Translations under genes and position numbers: made by a program | The notes under the pieces: model-generated | Databases searched by the model: none | Told to the model about the DNA's origin: nothing | What the model saw: the letters and a program-made list of their open reading frames with translations, nothing else | Part shown: positions 43,850 through 54,598 of the stretch, one piece after another | How positions within the stretch are numbered: the stretch's first letter is position 1 | How the letters are laid out: each line of letters opens with the position of its first letter | Assembly: GCA_029582265.1 (NCBI GenBank) | Contig: CM055830.1 | Location: 28,003,771 to 28,067,770 of the forward strand | Origin: Zoroaster sp. YZ-2022 | Taxonomy: Eukaryota; Echinodermata; Asteroidea; Forcipulatida; Zoroasteridae | Length of the DNA stretch: 64,000 nt | Reading direction: 5' to 3'

Positions 43850-44475
43850 ATATATATTCTCCTCAATGCAAGATTCCCTGGCGCGCGCGTGACTCCCTCC
43901 ACACAAAACTGCACACAAGTTCCTTATGTTCCTCGGCCAAGGGCGCGCAGGTGAATTAAAGAGCGTATAAGACATTTGTGTGGTGGAGGGAGTAGTGCAA
44001 AGCGCAGCATGCATATTGATGATTTTTCCTTAAGGGAAGTAGAAAGGGGAGGGACAACAACGTACGAAGACAGACAAAAGAACGACTGTACATGAAGCTA
44101 TTCAAGTATGATTTGTTAAATTTAATTTTAACAGCAATCTTTGACATCAATATATTAACAGATGGTTTTTATATGGGTTTTAAATTGGAAAACATTTGAT
44201 AAACTGAAAACATTAAGTATTATTATTATTGTTATTTTAAATTCTAACAAATTCGGGGCCTTTAGAACATTGAGTCTTTACTCATTGAGTCTTTACTCAT
44301 TGAGTCTTTACTCTTTGAGTCTTTACTCTTTGTTTTTAACACCAACAACAATCTTTGACATCAATATATTTACAGATGGTTTTTTATATTGGTTTTAAAT
44401 TAGAAAACATTTGATAAACTGAAAAAGCGCATGAGTCTACTCATTGACTCATTGACTCATTGAGTCTACTCATTG
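43143..44475 (+). repeat. Left inverted arm of the nested element
   Basis: From the end inwards: block A (43151-43340, GTGGCGTATTATGTACCCGG...), a T-rich spacer, block A inverted (43428-43613), a segment with CRE-like TGACGTCA sites at about 43418 and 43648, an ATACAT microsatellite (43804-43860) flanked by TCCCTCCACACAAAACTGCA repeats, then AT-rich DNA leading to the first ACTCATTGAGTC units. Confidence 0.9.
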
Positions 44476-45890
44476 AGTCTTTACTCATTGAATCTTTACT
44501 CATTGAGTCATTGAGTCTACTCAATGACTCAATGAGTCTACTCATCTTTACTCATTGAGTCATTGAGTCTACTCATTGACTCATTGAGTCTACTCATTGA
44601 GTCTTTACTCATTGAATCTTTACTCATTGAGTCATTGAGTCTACTCAATGACTCAATGAGTCTACTCATTGAGTCTTTACTCATTGAATCTTTACTCATT
44701 GAGTCATTGAGTCTACTCAATGACTCATTGAGTCTACTCATTGAGTCTTTACTCATTGAGTCTTTACTCATTGAATCTTTACTCATTGAGTCATTGAGTC
44801 TACTCAATGACTCAATGAGTCTCATCCACTATACTCATTGACTCATTGAGTCTACTCATTGACTCATTGAGTCTACTCATTGAGTCTTTACTCATTGAAT
44901 CTTTACTCATTGAGTCATTGAGTCTGCTCAATGACTCAATGAGTCTACTCATCTTTACTCATTGAGTCATTGAGTCTACTCATTGACTCATTGAGTCTAC
45001 TCATTGAGTCTTTACTCATTGAATCTTTACTCATTGAGTCATTGAGTCGACTCAATGAATCAATGAGTCTACTCATTGAGTCTTTACTCATTGAATCTTT
45101 ACTCATTGAGTCATTGAGTCTACTCAATGACTCATTGGAAATCTACTCATTGAGTCTTTACTCATTGAATCTTTCCTCATTGAGTCATTGAGTCTACTCA
45201 GTGACTCAATGAGTCTACTCATCTTTACTCATTGAGTCATTGAGTCTACTCATTGACTCATTGAGTCTACTCATTGAGTCTTTACTCATTGAATCTTTAC
45301 TCATTGAGTCATTGAGTAGACTAAATGACTCAATGAGTCTACTCATTGAGTCTTTACTCATTGAATCTTTACTCATTGAGTCATTGAGTCTACTCAATGA
45401 CTCAATGAGTCTACTCATCTTTACTCATTGAGTCATTGAGTCTACTCATTGACTCATTGAGTCTACTCATTGAGTCTTTACTCATTGAATCTTTACTCAT
45501 TGAGTCATTGAGTCGACTCAATGACTCAATGAGTCTACTCATTGAGTCTTTACTCATTGAATCTTTACTCATTGAGTCATTGAGTCTACTCAATGACTCA
45601 TTGAGTCTACTCATTGAGTCTTTACTCATTGAATCTTTACTCATTGAGTCATTGAGTCTACTCAATGACTCAATGAGTCTACTCATCTTTACTCATTGAG
45701 TCATTGAGTTCACTCATTGACTCATTGAGTCTACTCATTGAGTCTTTACTCATTGAATCTTTACTCATTGAGTCATTGAGTCTACTCAATGACTCAATGA
45801 GTCTACTCATTGAGTCTTTACTCATTGAATCTTTACTCATTGACTCAATGACTCAATGAGTAAAGATTACTCATTGGGTCTTTACTCATT
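44425..45890. repeat. ACTCATTGAGTC minisatellite made of TGAGTCA/TGACTCA sites
   Basis: About 1.45 kb of 12-18 bp units (ACTCATTGAGTC, ACTCAATGACTC, TTTACTCATTGAATC). A higher-order pattern restarts at TCTACTCATCTTTACTCATT near 44537, 44946, 45217, 45413 and 45683. Units are self-complementary, so both strands give long open frames (SLLIESL and SMSKDSM repeats) that are not genes. Each ATTGAGTCATTGAG contains the AP-1/GCN4 site TGAGTCA, so dozens of bZIP sites are packed here. Confidence 0.93.
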
Positions 45891-45958
45891 TATAGGCCTA
45901 TATATAAACTATTTCTTCCGTTTCTTGTCAATCGGAGATTAAGCATCAGAGATTCAAC

Positions 45959-46498
45959 ATGAATGTTATTTCTGCTGTCAAACCCCATGCTTGTCACCAG
46001 TGCGGCAAAAGCTTTGAACGGATGTATAACCTACGGAGGCATGCAGAACATGTACATAATGAAGAGAAATCTAAAATGAATGAAGTTGACGATGATTCTG
46101 AAATTAAAGCTATCCAATCTGACAATTCTGACGTCGATAATTCTGAACCCGATTTTAAAAAGCATAGATTTGAAGATTCGGAAATAGAAACTTGTGAAAC
46201 AGAATCTACCCAGGATGAAGACGAAGATTTCGAGGAAGATGATTCAGAATCCGATACGGAGGTGGAAGATGATTCAGAATCCGATACCGAGGTGGAAGAT
46301 GATTCAGAATCCGATACCGAGGTGGAAGATGATTCAGAATCCGATACGGAGGTTGAATATGACGAATCATCGGAAGACGATGAGTCTAGTTCTGAATTGG
46401 AAGACAATGCCACTTTTCGAGACTGGTTGGAAGAGGCTAAAGAGGCAACAGAAGAGATGTGGTGTGAAAATATGAAAAGTACGTCAACGGGGGTATGA
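45959..46498 (+). CDS. C2H2 zinc-finger protein with acidic repeats, in the nested element
   Basis: 179 codons. Residues 8-33 hold one C2H2 finger (HACHQCGKSFERMYNLRRHA, then EHVH; Cys12, Cys15, His28, His33, C-x2-C-x12-H-x4-H). From residue 80 the protein is very acidic, with four tandem copies of EDDSESDTEV (DNA period 30 bp). The 3' end frays into other frames (46495-46776), so the original protein was longer. A single finger plus an acidic region suggests a DNA-associated or regulatory protein, but the function is unknown. The frame on the other strand (45994-46509) is a shadow caused by the repeat. It is the only gene inside the nested element. Confidence 0.75.
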   Translation: MNVISAVKPHACHQCGKSFERMYNLRRHAEHVHNEEKSKMNEVDDDSEIKAIQSDNSDVDNSEPDFKKHRFEDSEIETCETESTQDEDEDFEEDDSESDTEVEDDSESDTEVEDDSESDTEVEDDSESDTEVEYDESSEDDESSSELEDNATFRDWLEEAKEATEEMWCENMKSTSTGV

Positions 46499-46776
46499 GT
46501 GAAGATCAAGCCAAAGAAAAGCCAATAGGAAAACCCTTTGGGTAGTCAAGCGAATCTTTTCAACAAATACAAGGATTTTTTGTCAAGTTACCTACATCTG
46601 AAAGATAATGACACTCATCAGGATATTGCGGAAGATCTCGAAGAAAAAAGTAAATAAAGGCATGGAAGTAAACAAAGCTCTGAACAGAGTAATGCCTAAA
46701 CTCCATACCAAATTTGACGGACTACTTCAACTAAATGAGGATGAAGAGAACGAGGAAGAGAACGAGGAAGATTGAT
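46495..46776 (+). pseudogene. Frameshifted continuation of the zinc-finger gene
   Basis: Directly after the stop, three open stretches in shifting frames keep coding-like composition (for example MSEDQAKEK, NKYKDFLSSYLHLKDND, RVMPKLHTKFDGLLQL) and end in an acidic EENEEENEED stretch before a TGA at about 46774. At least two frameshifts are needed to read through, so this copy is disabled. Confidence 0.6.
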
Positions 46777-46871
46777 GATTAAAGACCAGATGTTTCAGAA
46801 AGACTACCGTAATAAAATTTAAAAAAATAATAATAATAATAATAATACTTAATGTTTTCAGTTTATCAAAT

Positions 46872-47527
46872 TATTATTATTCAATGACTCAATGAGTAAA
46901 GATTCAATGAGTAAAGACTCAATGAGTAGACTCAATGAGTCAATGAGTGAACTCATGCCTTTTCAGTTTATCAAATGTTTTCTAATTTAAAACCAATATA
47001 AAAAACCATCTGTAAATATATTGATGTCAAAGATTGTTGTTGGTGTTAAAAACAAAGAGTAAAGACTCAAAGAGTAAAGACTCAATGAGTAAAGACTCAA
47101 TGAGTAAAGACTCAATGTTCTAAAGGCCCCGAATTTGTTAGAATTTAAAATAACAATAATAATAATACTTAATGTTTTCAGTTTATCAAATGTTTTCCAA
47201 TTTAAAACCCATATAAAACCATCTGTTAATATATTGATGTCAAAGATTGCTGTTAAAATTAAATTTAACAAATCATACTTGAATAGCTTCATGTACAGTC
47301 GTTCTTTTGTCTGTCTTCGTACGTTGTTGTCCCTCCCCTTTCTACTTCCCTTAAGGAAAAATCATCAATATGCATGCTGCGCTTGCTTTCTCCCTCCACC
47401 ACACAAATGTCTTATACGCTCTTTAATTCACGCGCGCGCCCTTGGCCGAGGAACATAAGGAACTTGTGTGCAGTTTTGTGGGAGGGAGTCACGCGCGCCA
47501 GGGAATCTTGCATTGAGGAGAATATAT

Positions 47528-47567
<40 letters not shown>

Positions 47568-48228
47568 TCTCCACCACACAAACGGTTTGTGAGGAGGGAG
47601 TAAGTATTTTGTGTGCAGTTTTGTGTGGAGGGAGTCACGCGCGCGCCCAGACATGTATGCCAATATGTATGCAGCATCTTATGTGGTGGATTTCTATTTT
47701 AAGAACCACTTGCATGACGTCATAAAAAAATTTCAATCACGTATACAGCATCTTGGTGGCGTATTATGTACCCGGTTTGTGGCGGAGCAGTGTGCAATTT
47801 GTGTGCAGTGATTTTGTGCAGTTTGTAATGGCAAGATCCACCACGATCCACAGTGCAATGAGCAATGTGGTGGAGTTTTGCACTTTGTGGTGGAGATTGC
47901 ACTTTGTGGAGGAGGAGCACCATAATTTTTTTTTACTTGGCCACAATGACGTCATAAAAATAAAATAAAAATAAATAAAAATAAAAATAAAAATAAAAAC
48001 AATTAAAAAAATGGAAGAAGAAAAATATTGTGGCCAAGCAAAAAAAAATTATGGTGCTCCTCCTCCACAAAGTGCAATCTCCACCACAAAGTGCAAAACT
48101 CCACCACATTGCTCATTGCACTGTGGATCGTGGTGGATCTTGCCATTACAAACTGCACAAAATCACTGCACACAAATTGCACACTGCTCCGCCACAAACC
48201 GGGTACATAATACGCCACATATACTACT
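46872..48228 (-). repeat. Right inverted arm of the nested element
   Basis: Mirror image of the left arm with few differences: two short ACTCATTGAGTC units, the AT-rich segment, the ATGTAT microsatellite (47530-47570), CRE-like TGACGTCA at about 47715 and 47950, block A at 47757-47945 and its inverse at 48030-48222. The microsatellite is shorter than in the left arm. Confidence 0.9.
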
Positions 48229-48700
48229 CTAGATGCACCAGAACACCATGCTGCAGGAACCACTCAGCATACTGGACGCGTTGATGAAGTACTTCAGGGG
48301 AATTTCTCGCATCAGGAACGTCCTCCACTAGTTTCAGTGTAATCATCATCCCATCCAAGGCCCTGGCTATAGTGGCAGTAGAAACCCCGGGCTTCTCCGG
48401 CAGATGCTCACTCAAACTAGCCTTCATCTGCAGAAGTGTCAAGATGGGATTAGCGTCAAGGATGCCTTGCAGATGGTTTCGCATCTCGTCATCCATCTTG
48501 TTGTGGGTTGCTCCTCCTCTTGCCAGCGTCTGTCGCCTTCCAGTCCTCAAATATGTTACAACAATTGATCTTGCTGTGGACTTGTTGATGTTCAAATTGA
48601 CCGCAAGCTCAAGGTAGTCTTGCTCATTTCCCTCGAAGGCCTCAATCAACCTTTCTCGATCTACCTGGGACACTCTGGCGTAGCAACCACGAGCTGCCAT
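48229..48700 (-). pseudogene. Mariner-type transposase, N-terminal DNA-binding part
   Basis: The ATG at 48700 starts MAARGCYARVSQVDRERLIE. A helix-turn-helix follows (YLELAVNLNINKSTARSIVV), then a basic linker (LRTGRRQTLARGG), a second helix-turn-helix-like part (KPGVSTATIARALDG), and the protein breaks off at QHGVLVHL where the nested element begins. The paired DNA-binding domain grips the inverted ends. The rest of the enzyme lies at 42541-43142. Confidence 0.9.
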
Positions 48701-49253
48701 TTCTAGAAATATGCGTATAAAACTGTAGCGAAAGCTCGTCTTCGAAGTACATCGGCAAAGTGACTCCTGTGCCAATAAGTGAACCGTATTTATCCATTTA
48801 GCATTCTAAAGGAAACAAAAGTTTAACAGAGCGTTTTTTTGATTGCACAAATGACAGAAATGCCTGCCCAATAATGAATTTGAATGACCAAACACACGCC
48901 TCGAAAAGCTCCTGCGAATTTGAATGCTGATTTGTTGAATTGTTAAATTGCATGGTTATTTTGTTAAATCGAATGACGCAACAGTACTTTTGCCTAGTCA
49001 TAAAACGAAATCGAATGACCATTTTCAGCAGCATTCAATTTCGTGCGAAATAGAATGGCGCAGTGGTTAAATTGGCTGCTCATTTGCCGAAATTGACCGA
49101 GAAAACCTATACATTTTGATTGATTAATCTCCAAGACATTGTCCCTGATGCTACACCTCGAAGTGTTTTAATTTGTTTGAAGGAGCAAAAATTTACGATG
49201 TTAGAAAATCCATTTCCATTGAAAATCTTATGTAAAGAAAACATAGAGATTAC

Positions 49254-49376
49254 CGGTTTCACATGACAGTTTATCTGAAGCGAGGCTATATCCTGTAGCG
49301 CATGCGCATGCTCGTCGTGTTGGGCTGACTGGAAGGCACAGATGATCCCATCCACCGTTGAGGTCGCCACACGCAC
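49254..49376 (-). CDS. LRP-type EGF-like exon
   Basis: Acceptor GTTCATCAG and donor CCG|GTAATC bound 123 nt in phase 1/1, the usual phase of EGF exons. Encodes ACGDLNGGWDHLCLPVSPTR and RACACATGYSLASDKLSCET. This matches the LRP EGF pattern (NGG-SHLCLP ... CACPTGY.L..D...C), which sits next to YWTD propellers. The second of six cysteines (NGGC) is Trp here, so one disulfide is lost. Either the module has diverged or the gene is decaying. Confidence 0.75.
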
Positions 49377-49621
49377 CTGATGAACACATACATATATAAA
49401 ACAAAACTGAGTTGGGCATAGATATCTTCATACAGCTATACATAGATTGGGCATGTGTTGCACATTCAATTGAACCTGTGAAGACTTCTGACTCAAAGTT
49501 GCATATCGATTGATCCGCATGAAGTATGAATGCACAAACTACCTTTGATCAATAGGCCTATGGGGCTTGCAAGTGAGGTTATTTTCTTTGGGTTTGTTGG
49601 TATATTTAATTTCATTCCTTG

Positions 49622-49776
49622 CAGGTTGATTTGATCTCCGCGGTCTACAAGACTGCCAAGGATGGGTAGAGCATGCTAACATGAATGGCACGGGAGGAAT
49701 CGCTATCGTTGACACAAACCTTGCCTCGCCAGGTGGTCTGGTCATTGATTTCAATACAAAGAGATACCATTAATTT
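49622..49776 (+). pseudogene. Inverted, broken copy of a YWTD exon
   Basis: Plus-strand frame DLRGLQDCQGWVEHANMNGT and then GGIAIVDTNLASPGGLVIDF-NTKRYH, ending in a stop. It matches the minus-strand exon at 50637-50797, but the FWV start is deleted. Flanks also match in inverse orientation (about 49570-49885 with 50530-50810), so this is an inverted duplication. Confidence 0.75.
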
Positions 49777-50636
49777 GAGTCTTGCAAACACAGACTCAAA
49801 AAGAATTTCGCTATGAGAGTTTTTATACGTACCTAAATTTAGGAAGAATCTCGAAATGAGGCCTGCGAGCGTTCTTACGTTGTTCCACAATTAAGATTAT
49901 TATTTCAAAAGTGACTTTTCACAAAACACTGATCAGACATTGTCTTGTGAGGATTTACGAGTTACAAATATGTGTACGCATTGAAAGTATGGGATAATAA
50001 TTATCTTATGTAAAATGATCCAAATGCGAGTTACTTATATTTTCTAGCCAGATTTCCAATTTTCGTGAAGGGTCAGGCTTACATGGCTTGAAAAGTGAGT
50101 GTTGAGTAACTTATGACGGGGAGGTGATAAAAGAGTAAAAGTCCAACACTTCCTTCCAGATACCATTAAGCAAATTAGGAGGCTCAAGAGGTCCGACAGC
50201 CCGTTTGCCCGAAAAACAGATAAATGTGTTGTTGGTCCAAAACAGTGGGCCAGCATTTTATTAATTTTATTTTTTTATTTTACTGGTCACTAATCCTTGA
50301 CAGATTTTTAAGTTCAATGTCGGAAATGAACGCTTATAACTTCCTTAATTAAACCCAGAAAAATAGCAATTCAACATTCAAATCTATTCTATCATCAAAG
50401 GCATCACAGGAGATACATAATTATTAAACTCCGTGTTTGGTTATCTTTTAGTAATTTTTTGAGGTAATAACTTCTTTAAACTGCACAGAAGCATGGATAT
50501 TTGGTAAAATATGTATTTGCATAAAAGTTCATTTCATAGACCCTTTAAAGCTCACAGGCTTCATTTCAAAATTCATTATAAAATCATTAAACACTCTCAT
50601 AGCGAAACAAAACTCTTGAGTCTGTGTTTGCAAAGA

Positions 50637-50797
50637 CTCGAATGGTATCTCTTTGTACTGAAGTCAATGACCAGACCACTTGGCGAGGCAAGGTTTGTGT
50701 GTCAACGACAGCGATTCGTCTTGTGCCATTCATGTTAGCACGCTCTATCCGTCCTTGGTAGTCCTGTAGACCGCGGAGATCAACCCAGAAAATCAAC
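50637..50797 (-). pseudogene. YWTD propeller exon with a 2-base insertion
   Basis: Acceptor CCTTCCTTACAG, then LIFWVDLRGLQDYQGRIERA and NMNGTRRIAVVDT, a typical YWTD blade. An extra CA in GACACACAAACC shifts the frame; in the next frame the blade continues NLASPSGLVIDFSTKRYH. No clear donor was found. The beta-propeller would be an extracellular ligand-binding module. Confidence 0.65.
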
Positions 50798-51534
50798 CTG
50801 TAAGGAAGGATATACCAAAAAATACTACGGGTGGAGGCGATCCTCTCACGAAGTATGGATGCGCTGGCTGAACGTAGGATGAGACGCGAACGGAGGCTGC
50901 GAAGCTGGAGGCCCGGTGGGATGAGGTTAGAGTCTCGAGCGGGCTTGTGCAGCGTGGGGTGAAAGGAGACAATAGAAAAACGTCAGTGAACGGACATACT
51001 GTCTGTTCTAGAAAAAAAAGAACAATATTTAATAATAACAATATTTAATAATAATTCAATAATAACTCAATAATAATAACAATATTTAATAATAATTCAC
51101 CAAATGACTCGAATTGACTCGAGCCTCAACTCGACTACACTTAGCCATTTGATTACACTCGATTCGACTTACTCGAGGCATGTTGACTCGACCCAACTCA
51201 ATTAAGTCATTGTATTAAAATGAAAAGATCCATCTCGAATTCCAATTTTCAGTGACTTGTTACAGCTCTTGAAACATGCAGATTAAAACTCAAAAAAGAA
51301 AGCAACAATCCCAAACCGGTGGCACCAGGTATGCAGAAGAGCTTCTACTAGCCTGGTACTGCATGCAGACTAGTAAGAATACAGCCCTGTGAGTACCCGG
51401 TCTCTACTTCACATTAGTCATTATTTTACTGTTCCATCATCCGGCTATTAGGCCCCGGTTTCTGGTCATCGGTCTACTTAAAAATGTGGGGGAGGGGGGG
51501 GGGGGGGTTCGGCCTTTTTTAAATGTTTTTTTGT

Positions 51535-51725
51535 TTTGCCAACAGGGAAATACGTGATACATTGTATATGCGGGGACCAAATTTCCCATATACAAAGTAT
51601 GGTGGCTACAACGTTCATACCCCTATGTGAAAAAGTCGTTTAAAACACAGAAGTCGTTTAAAACGGCAGAATTCCAATCGATCCAGCAATTTTGGCTGCA
51701 ATTGGACATCGTTTCATAGCACAAA
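51535..51725. repeat. Dispersed repeat, inverted relative to 32523
   Basis: Contains AGGGAAATACGTGATACA, CATACAAAGTATGGTGGCT-like sequence and TTGGACATCGTTTCATAGCA, the reverse order of the copy at 32523-32695. Confidence 0.6.
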
Positions 51726-52048
51726 AAAAATAAAAAAATTAGGCCTAAAAAATGCCAACGCATGGGTCTGAGGCGACGCGCGTGGAGACCTGAAACCTGT
51801 GAGACTTTTCTTTTTTTTGCCTTAATTGCACCCACATAGTATTTTGCAGTCAACGGATATTGACTTTCTTTATTATTGTAATTGGTTCATTTTGGGATAA
51901 TCCCCTCCCCCTCCCCCCTCCCCCACTTCCTGATCACACAGTCTGACCCCTCTATGATGGTCCGAGAGACAAACTGACAAAAAAGTTGATAACAAAACAG
52001 TAAAGCGCCCTCCCCAGCTGAGACTAGACGTGGTTAGTCTGGAGTACA

Positions 52049-52389
52049 GTGCGGCTAGTATTAGCCAGGCACTTCGTGTCTGACGTCACCGTGTTTGATC
52101 AGGTATTGCGCGGCGCCCAGTTGAGAACCCATTTCTACAGCAGAATCTTACGGAGAGGTTCATAAAATTCAAACAATAAACAGGCATTTTTTGGTGCAAA
52201 CTGATGTTTTATACCTACCTGTTTACAATTATGAGTGAAATACTGCAAACACTGTGACTCGATATAAGCACGCACACGTGTGCATATTGTTTATATGTTT
52301 GCAAATGGGTTCTCAACTGGGCGCCGCGTAATACCAGATCCAACACAGTGACGTCAGACACGAAGTGCCTGGCTTATAGCCGCACTCGG
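52049..52389. mobile_element. MITE with about 86-bp inverted ends
   Basis: AGTGCGGCTAGTATTAGCCA ... CCCAGTTGAGAACCCATTT on the left is mirrored on the right (AAATGGGTTCTCAACTGGGC ... GGCTTATAGCCGCACT). The middle is 170 bp of AT-rich DNA. No transposase. Each arm contains TGACGTCA. Confidence 0.88.
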
Positions 52390-54336
52390 TTAGTCTGAGG
52401 GCTGACACCAACTACTTGTTCCGTTTGAACAATGCAGTACATCCGGGATAGTGCTTTTGACCTCTCATTTTCATAGGTATCCGACCGTATGTGTGTAAGT
52501 GAAATCAGAGAACATGCAGCTCACCAGTGTACTTTATTACCGATGAGCAAAACAGGAAGAATTTGGTACTCGACAAAAATACAACAACAAGGAATGTTGC
52601 TTAAGTTTCCTGAAGGAAGACCAAATTTCCACCAATTGTTGATGGTTTTGTAACAACTGCTACAGAGTGTCACACTGACTCAATATGGTAGAGTTTAAAG
52701 GTTTGGAAATAATGGATGTGTCCTATTTTAATTTCTGTTCAGACAGAGTTGGCAGTTTTTAATATTTAATCTGGTTCCCAGACTCAGTCGTGGTTATGGC
52801 TTATTTAGTTATTATATTAATATTATGCTAACGTTTAAATTATAGTTGACATTGTTTCAGCAATGTTATCCTTTTTTGGTGTGTTGTTATTGCATTGGTA
52901 TTTAGAATAGTCTATAGTACATTATCAGTAGGTAGATTCATGAAAATTTGAAGTTGCTTCAATGCTTTTAAATGGCATATCACTGGATAGAGCAAAAAAT
53001 TAGAAAGAAAATGAGGGGTCAATGGTCATGATAGGTTAACCCTACTAACTATGGCTATGCAAAGTTACGATTTTTGTTGATTTAAATATTGGGTCATTTT
53101 AAGAGGCAGTTTCATTTGAAAAGTTGTGACCGAATTTGCCTGCAATGTATCCTTGTAAATGTAAAGGTCTATATAGCATGTCCCCCTTTTATTAGTTTTA
53201 ATTTAAAAAAAAAAAAAATCACATTGAATACCAAAATCCACCCTGATTCAGCGTGCGTGACACCCCGATTCAGCGTGTCAAATCGCCGTTAGCGGTGATT
53301 TTTTAATTTATTTGCAGTCAGGTCATTTTGCGCAAGTTGCACTGTTTTTGCACCAACGTTACAGTTGGCATCGACTGACCAATTAAGATAACCACGATGT
53401 GTAATATCCATTTATCGACACTACATGTACATGTAGAAGTGACTACATCCGTAGACTACCCTTTATATTAGTATTTTACCATGAAAGTTGGACAAGAAAA
53501 TTGTAAAACCTTACTGAAATTCAGTTGCCTGTATTTCCATAACGAAAAGTTTACCGTCGCTGATTTTTTTTTATCGACTGCATAATTTAGTGCTCACAAA
53601 ATGGCGTCCAGGAAAACATTGAAGCCTCAGGCCTCATCATCGTAACCAGGCGCTAGCGATATTGCACCTATGCATTTTCACACGTACTATCGGGCGCGTC
53701 AACAAACTTTTGGCGGGTCACAACTTTGACAGAAAAAAGGCATGAAAAATAGCGCCACCATCGGCGGTTTGCGTGAATCTGCCTATTATCAGACAAGGCA
53801 TTCTGATTTTTATTCTACCAATCACATTTCAGGTTTAATAAAAAAAAAGCCTCCAAATCCATTCAGTTTGTTCAAGCGCGGTTAAGATGGGCGGCACGAG
53901 TTGACCTGGGTAAGATGTTTTGGGTACGAGTTGACCCGATTCGGCCTGTGGTGACTGCAGCCTTACTACATGTACCTGACTTGGGTAGAATGTCGTATAC
54001 GACCGCCACTTTTTCTCATTCATTGTAACCAATATTGTAATCTTAACTACCCAGTAAGGTGGAGAACATACATGTATGGATGATGATGGACATACTTCAA
54101 ATTATTCCAGGATATTTATTTCATGAAAAATCGGGCATTTTTGGTATACGATGACTTCCTCAGTCATGTCAGTCTGATCTTGTCAACTCCCCTGTTAGTG
54201 ACCAACACAGTCATTGTACATGCGCAGTGGCAACTATAATAGGATCCTTCTATTTTCTGAAGGGGAGGATGTTTTTAGAAGGGAAATAAAGTCCGAAAAC
54301 CATCATAAAAGTGGATTTTAGAGATAGTATAATTTT

Positions 54337-54598
54337 TTAACTATACTGAGACACAATAGAAACTTACCACTTTTTCGACCTTAAATTATCAGTAATCACA
54401 ATGCACAAATGTAATATGTGCACTCGCGGTGAAGTGGATACAGATGGGATCGAGTACAGTGGACAAAACGTGGACATTTCCTCAATAAAATGCCAACATT
54501 TCTAATCCAAATTGTTGTGTTGTCTTATTTTGAACCATTACAATTTTATGCTATTCCAAAACAAGTGGTAAGTTTCTATTGCGTCTCAGTATAGTTAG
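54337..54598. mobile_element. MITE with AACTATACTGAGAC ends
   Basis: TTAACTATACTGAGACACAA and TAGAAACTTACCACTT on the left are mirrored by AAGTGGTAAGTTTCTA and TTGCGTCTCAGTATAGTTA on the right. 262 bp, noncoding. Confidence 0.85.

Larger units (their letters stand above)
43143..48228. mobile_element. Nested 5,086-bp element with giant inverted arms and a 6-bp target duplication
   Basis: Bounded by perfect direct repeats CTAGAT (43137-43142 and 48229-48234). It begins AGTAGTATATGTGGCG and ends with the exact complement. The inverted arms are about 1.35 kb each. Each arm begins with a 190-bp block that is repeated inverted inside the same arm, so four copies of the block exist. The core holds a TGAGTCA minisatellite and a zinc-finger gene. 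The 6-bp duplication and AG/CT ends recall Polinton/Maverick elements, and the long inverted arms recall foldback elements. No polymerase, integrase or capsid gene is present. I cannot assign it to a known superfamily. Confidence 0.93.
41858..49107 (-). mobile_element. Tc1/mariner-type transposon carrying a nested 5.1-kb insertion
   Basis: The ends are perfect 41-bp inverted repeats (GGTTTTCTCGGTCAATTTCG...), flanked on both sides by TA, the target duplication of this superfamily. Subterminal TTCAATTTCG motifs occur near both ends. The transposase is on the minus strand in two pieces (42541-43142 and 48229-48700) because the element at 43143-48228 landed inside it. Without the insert the transposon would be about 2.16 kb. 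Confidence 0.95.
36256..50797 (-). other. Candidate locus: YWTD/EGF single-pass receptor with tyrosine-rich tail
   Basis: Groups the minus-strand exons listed below: a YWTD beta-propeller exon (50637-50797), an LRP-type EGF exon (49254-49376), another YWTD exon (40193-40287), a transmembrane exon (37193-37335) and tail exons (36848-36891, 36449-36551, 36256-36345). The order matches LDL-receptor-related architecture: propeller, EGF, membrane span, cytoplasmic tail. Phases agree from 37335 to the stop. Both YWTD exons are frameshifted, and many exons expected for an LRP are missing. The locus may therefore be a decayed gene, or two neighbouring genes of which only the 3' part is intact. Its introns carry a Harbinger and a nested mariner transposon. 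Confidence 0.5.

Noticed and set aside
44538..45699. Several 60-95 codon frames with SMSKDSM or SLLIESL repeats
   Set aside because: Products of a self-complementary minisatellite without stops; open on both strands.
44425..45890. CRISPR-like repeat/spacer array
   Set aside because: Units are contiguous with no unique spacers, and the genome is eukaryotic.
47412..48284. Multiple 60-90 codon frames, each found twice on opposite strands
   Set aside because: They are mirror copies within the inverted arms of the nested element, with microsatellite (YIYIYI, HIHIHI) content.
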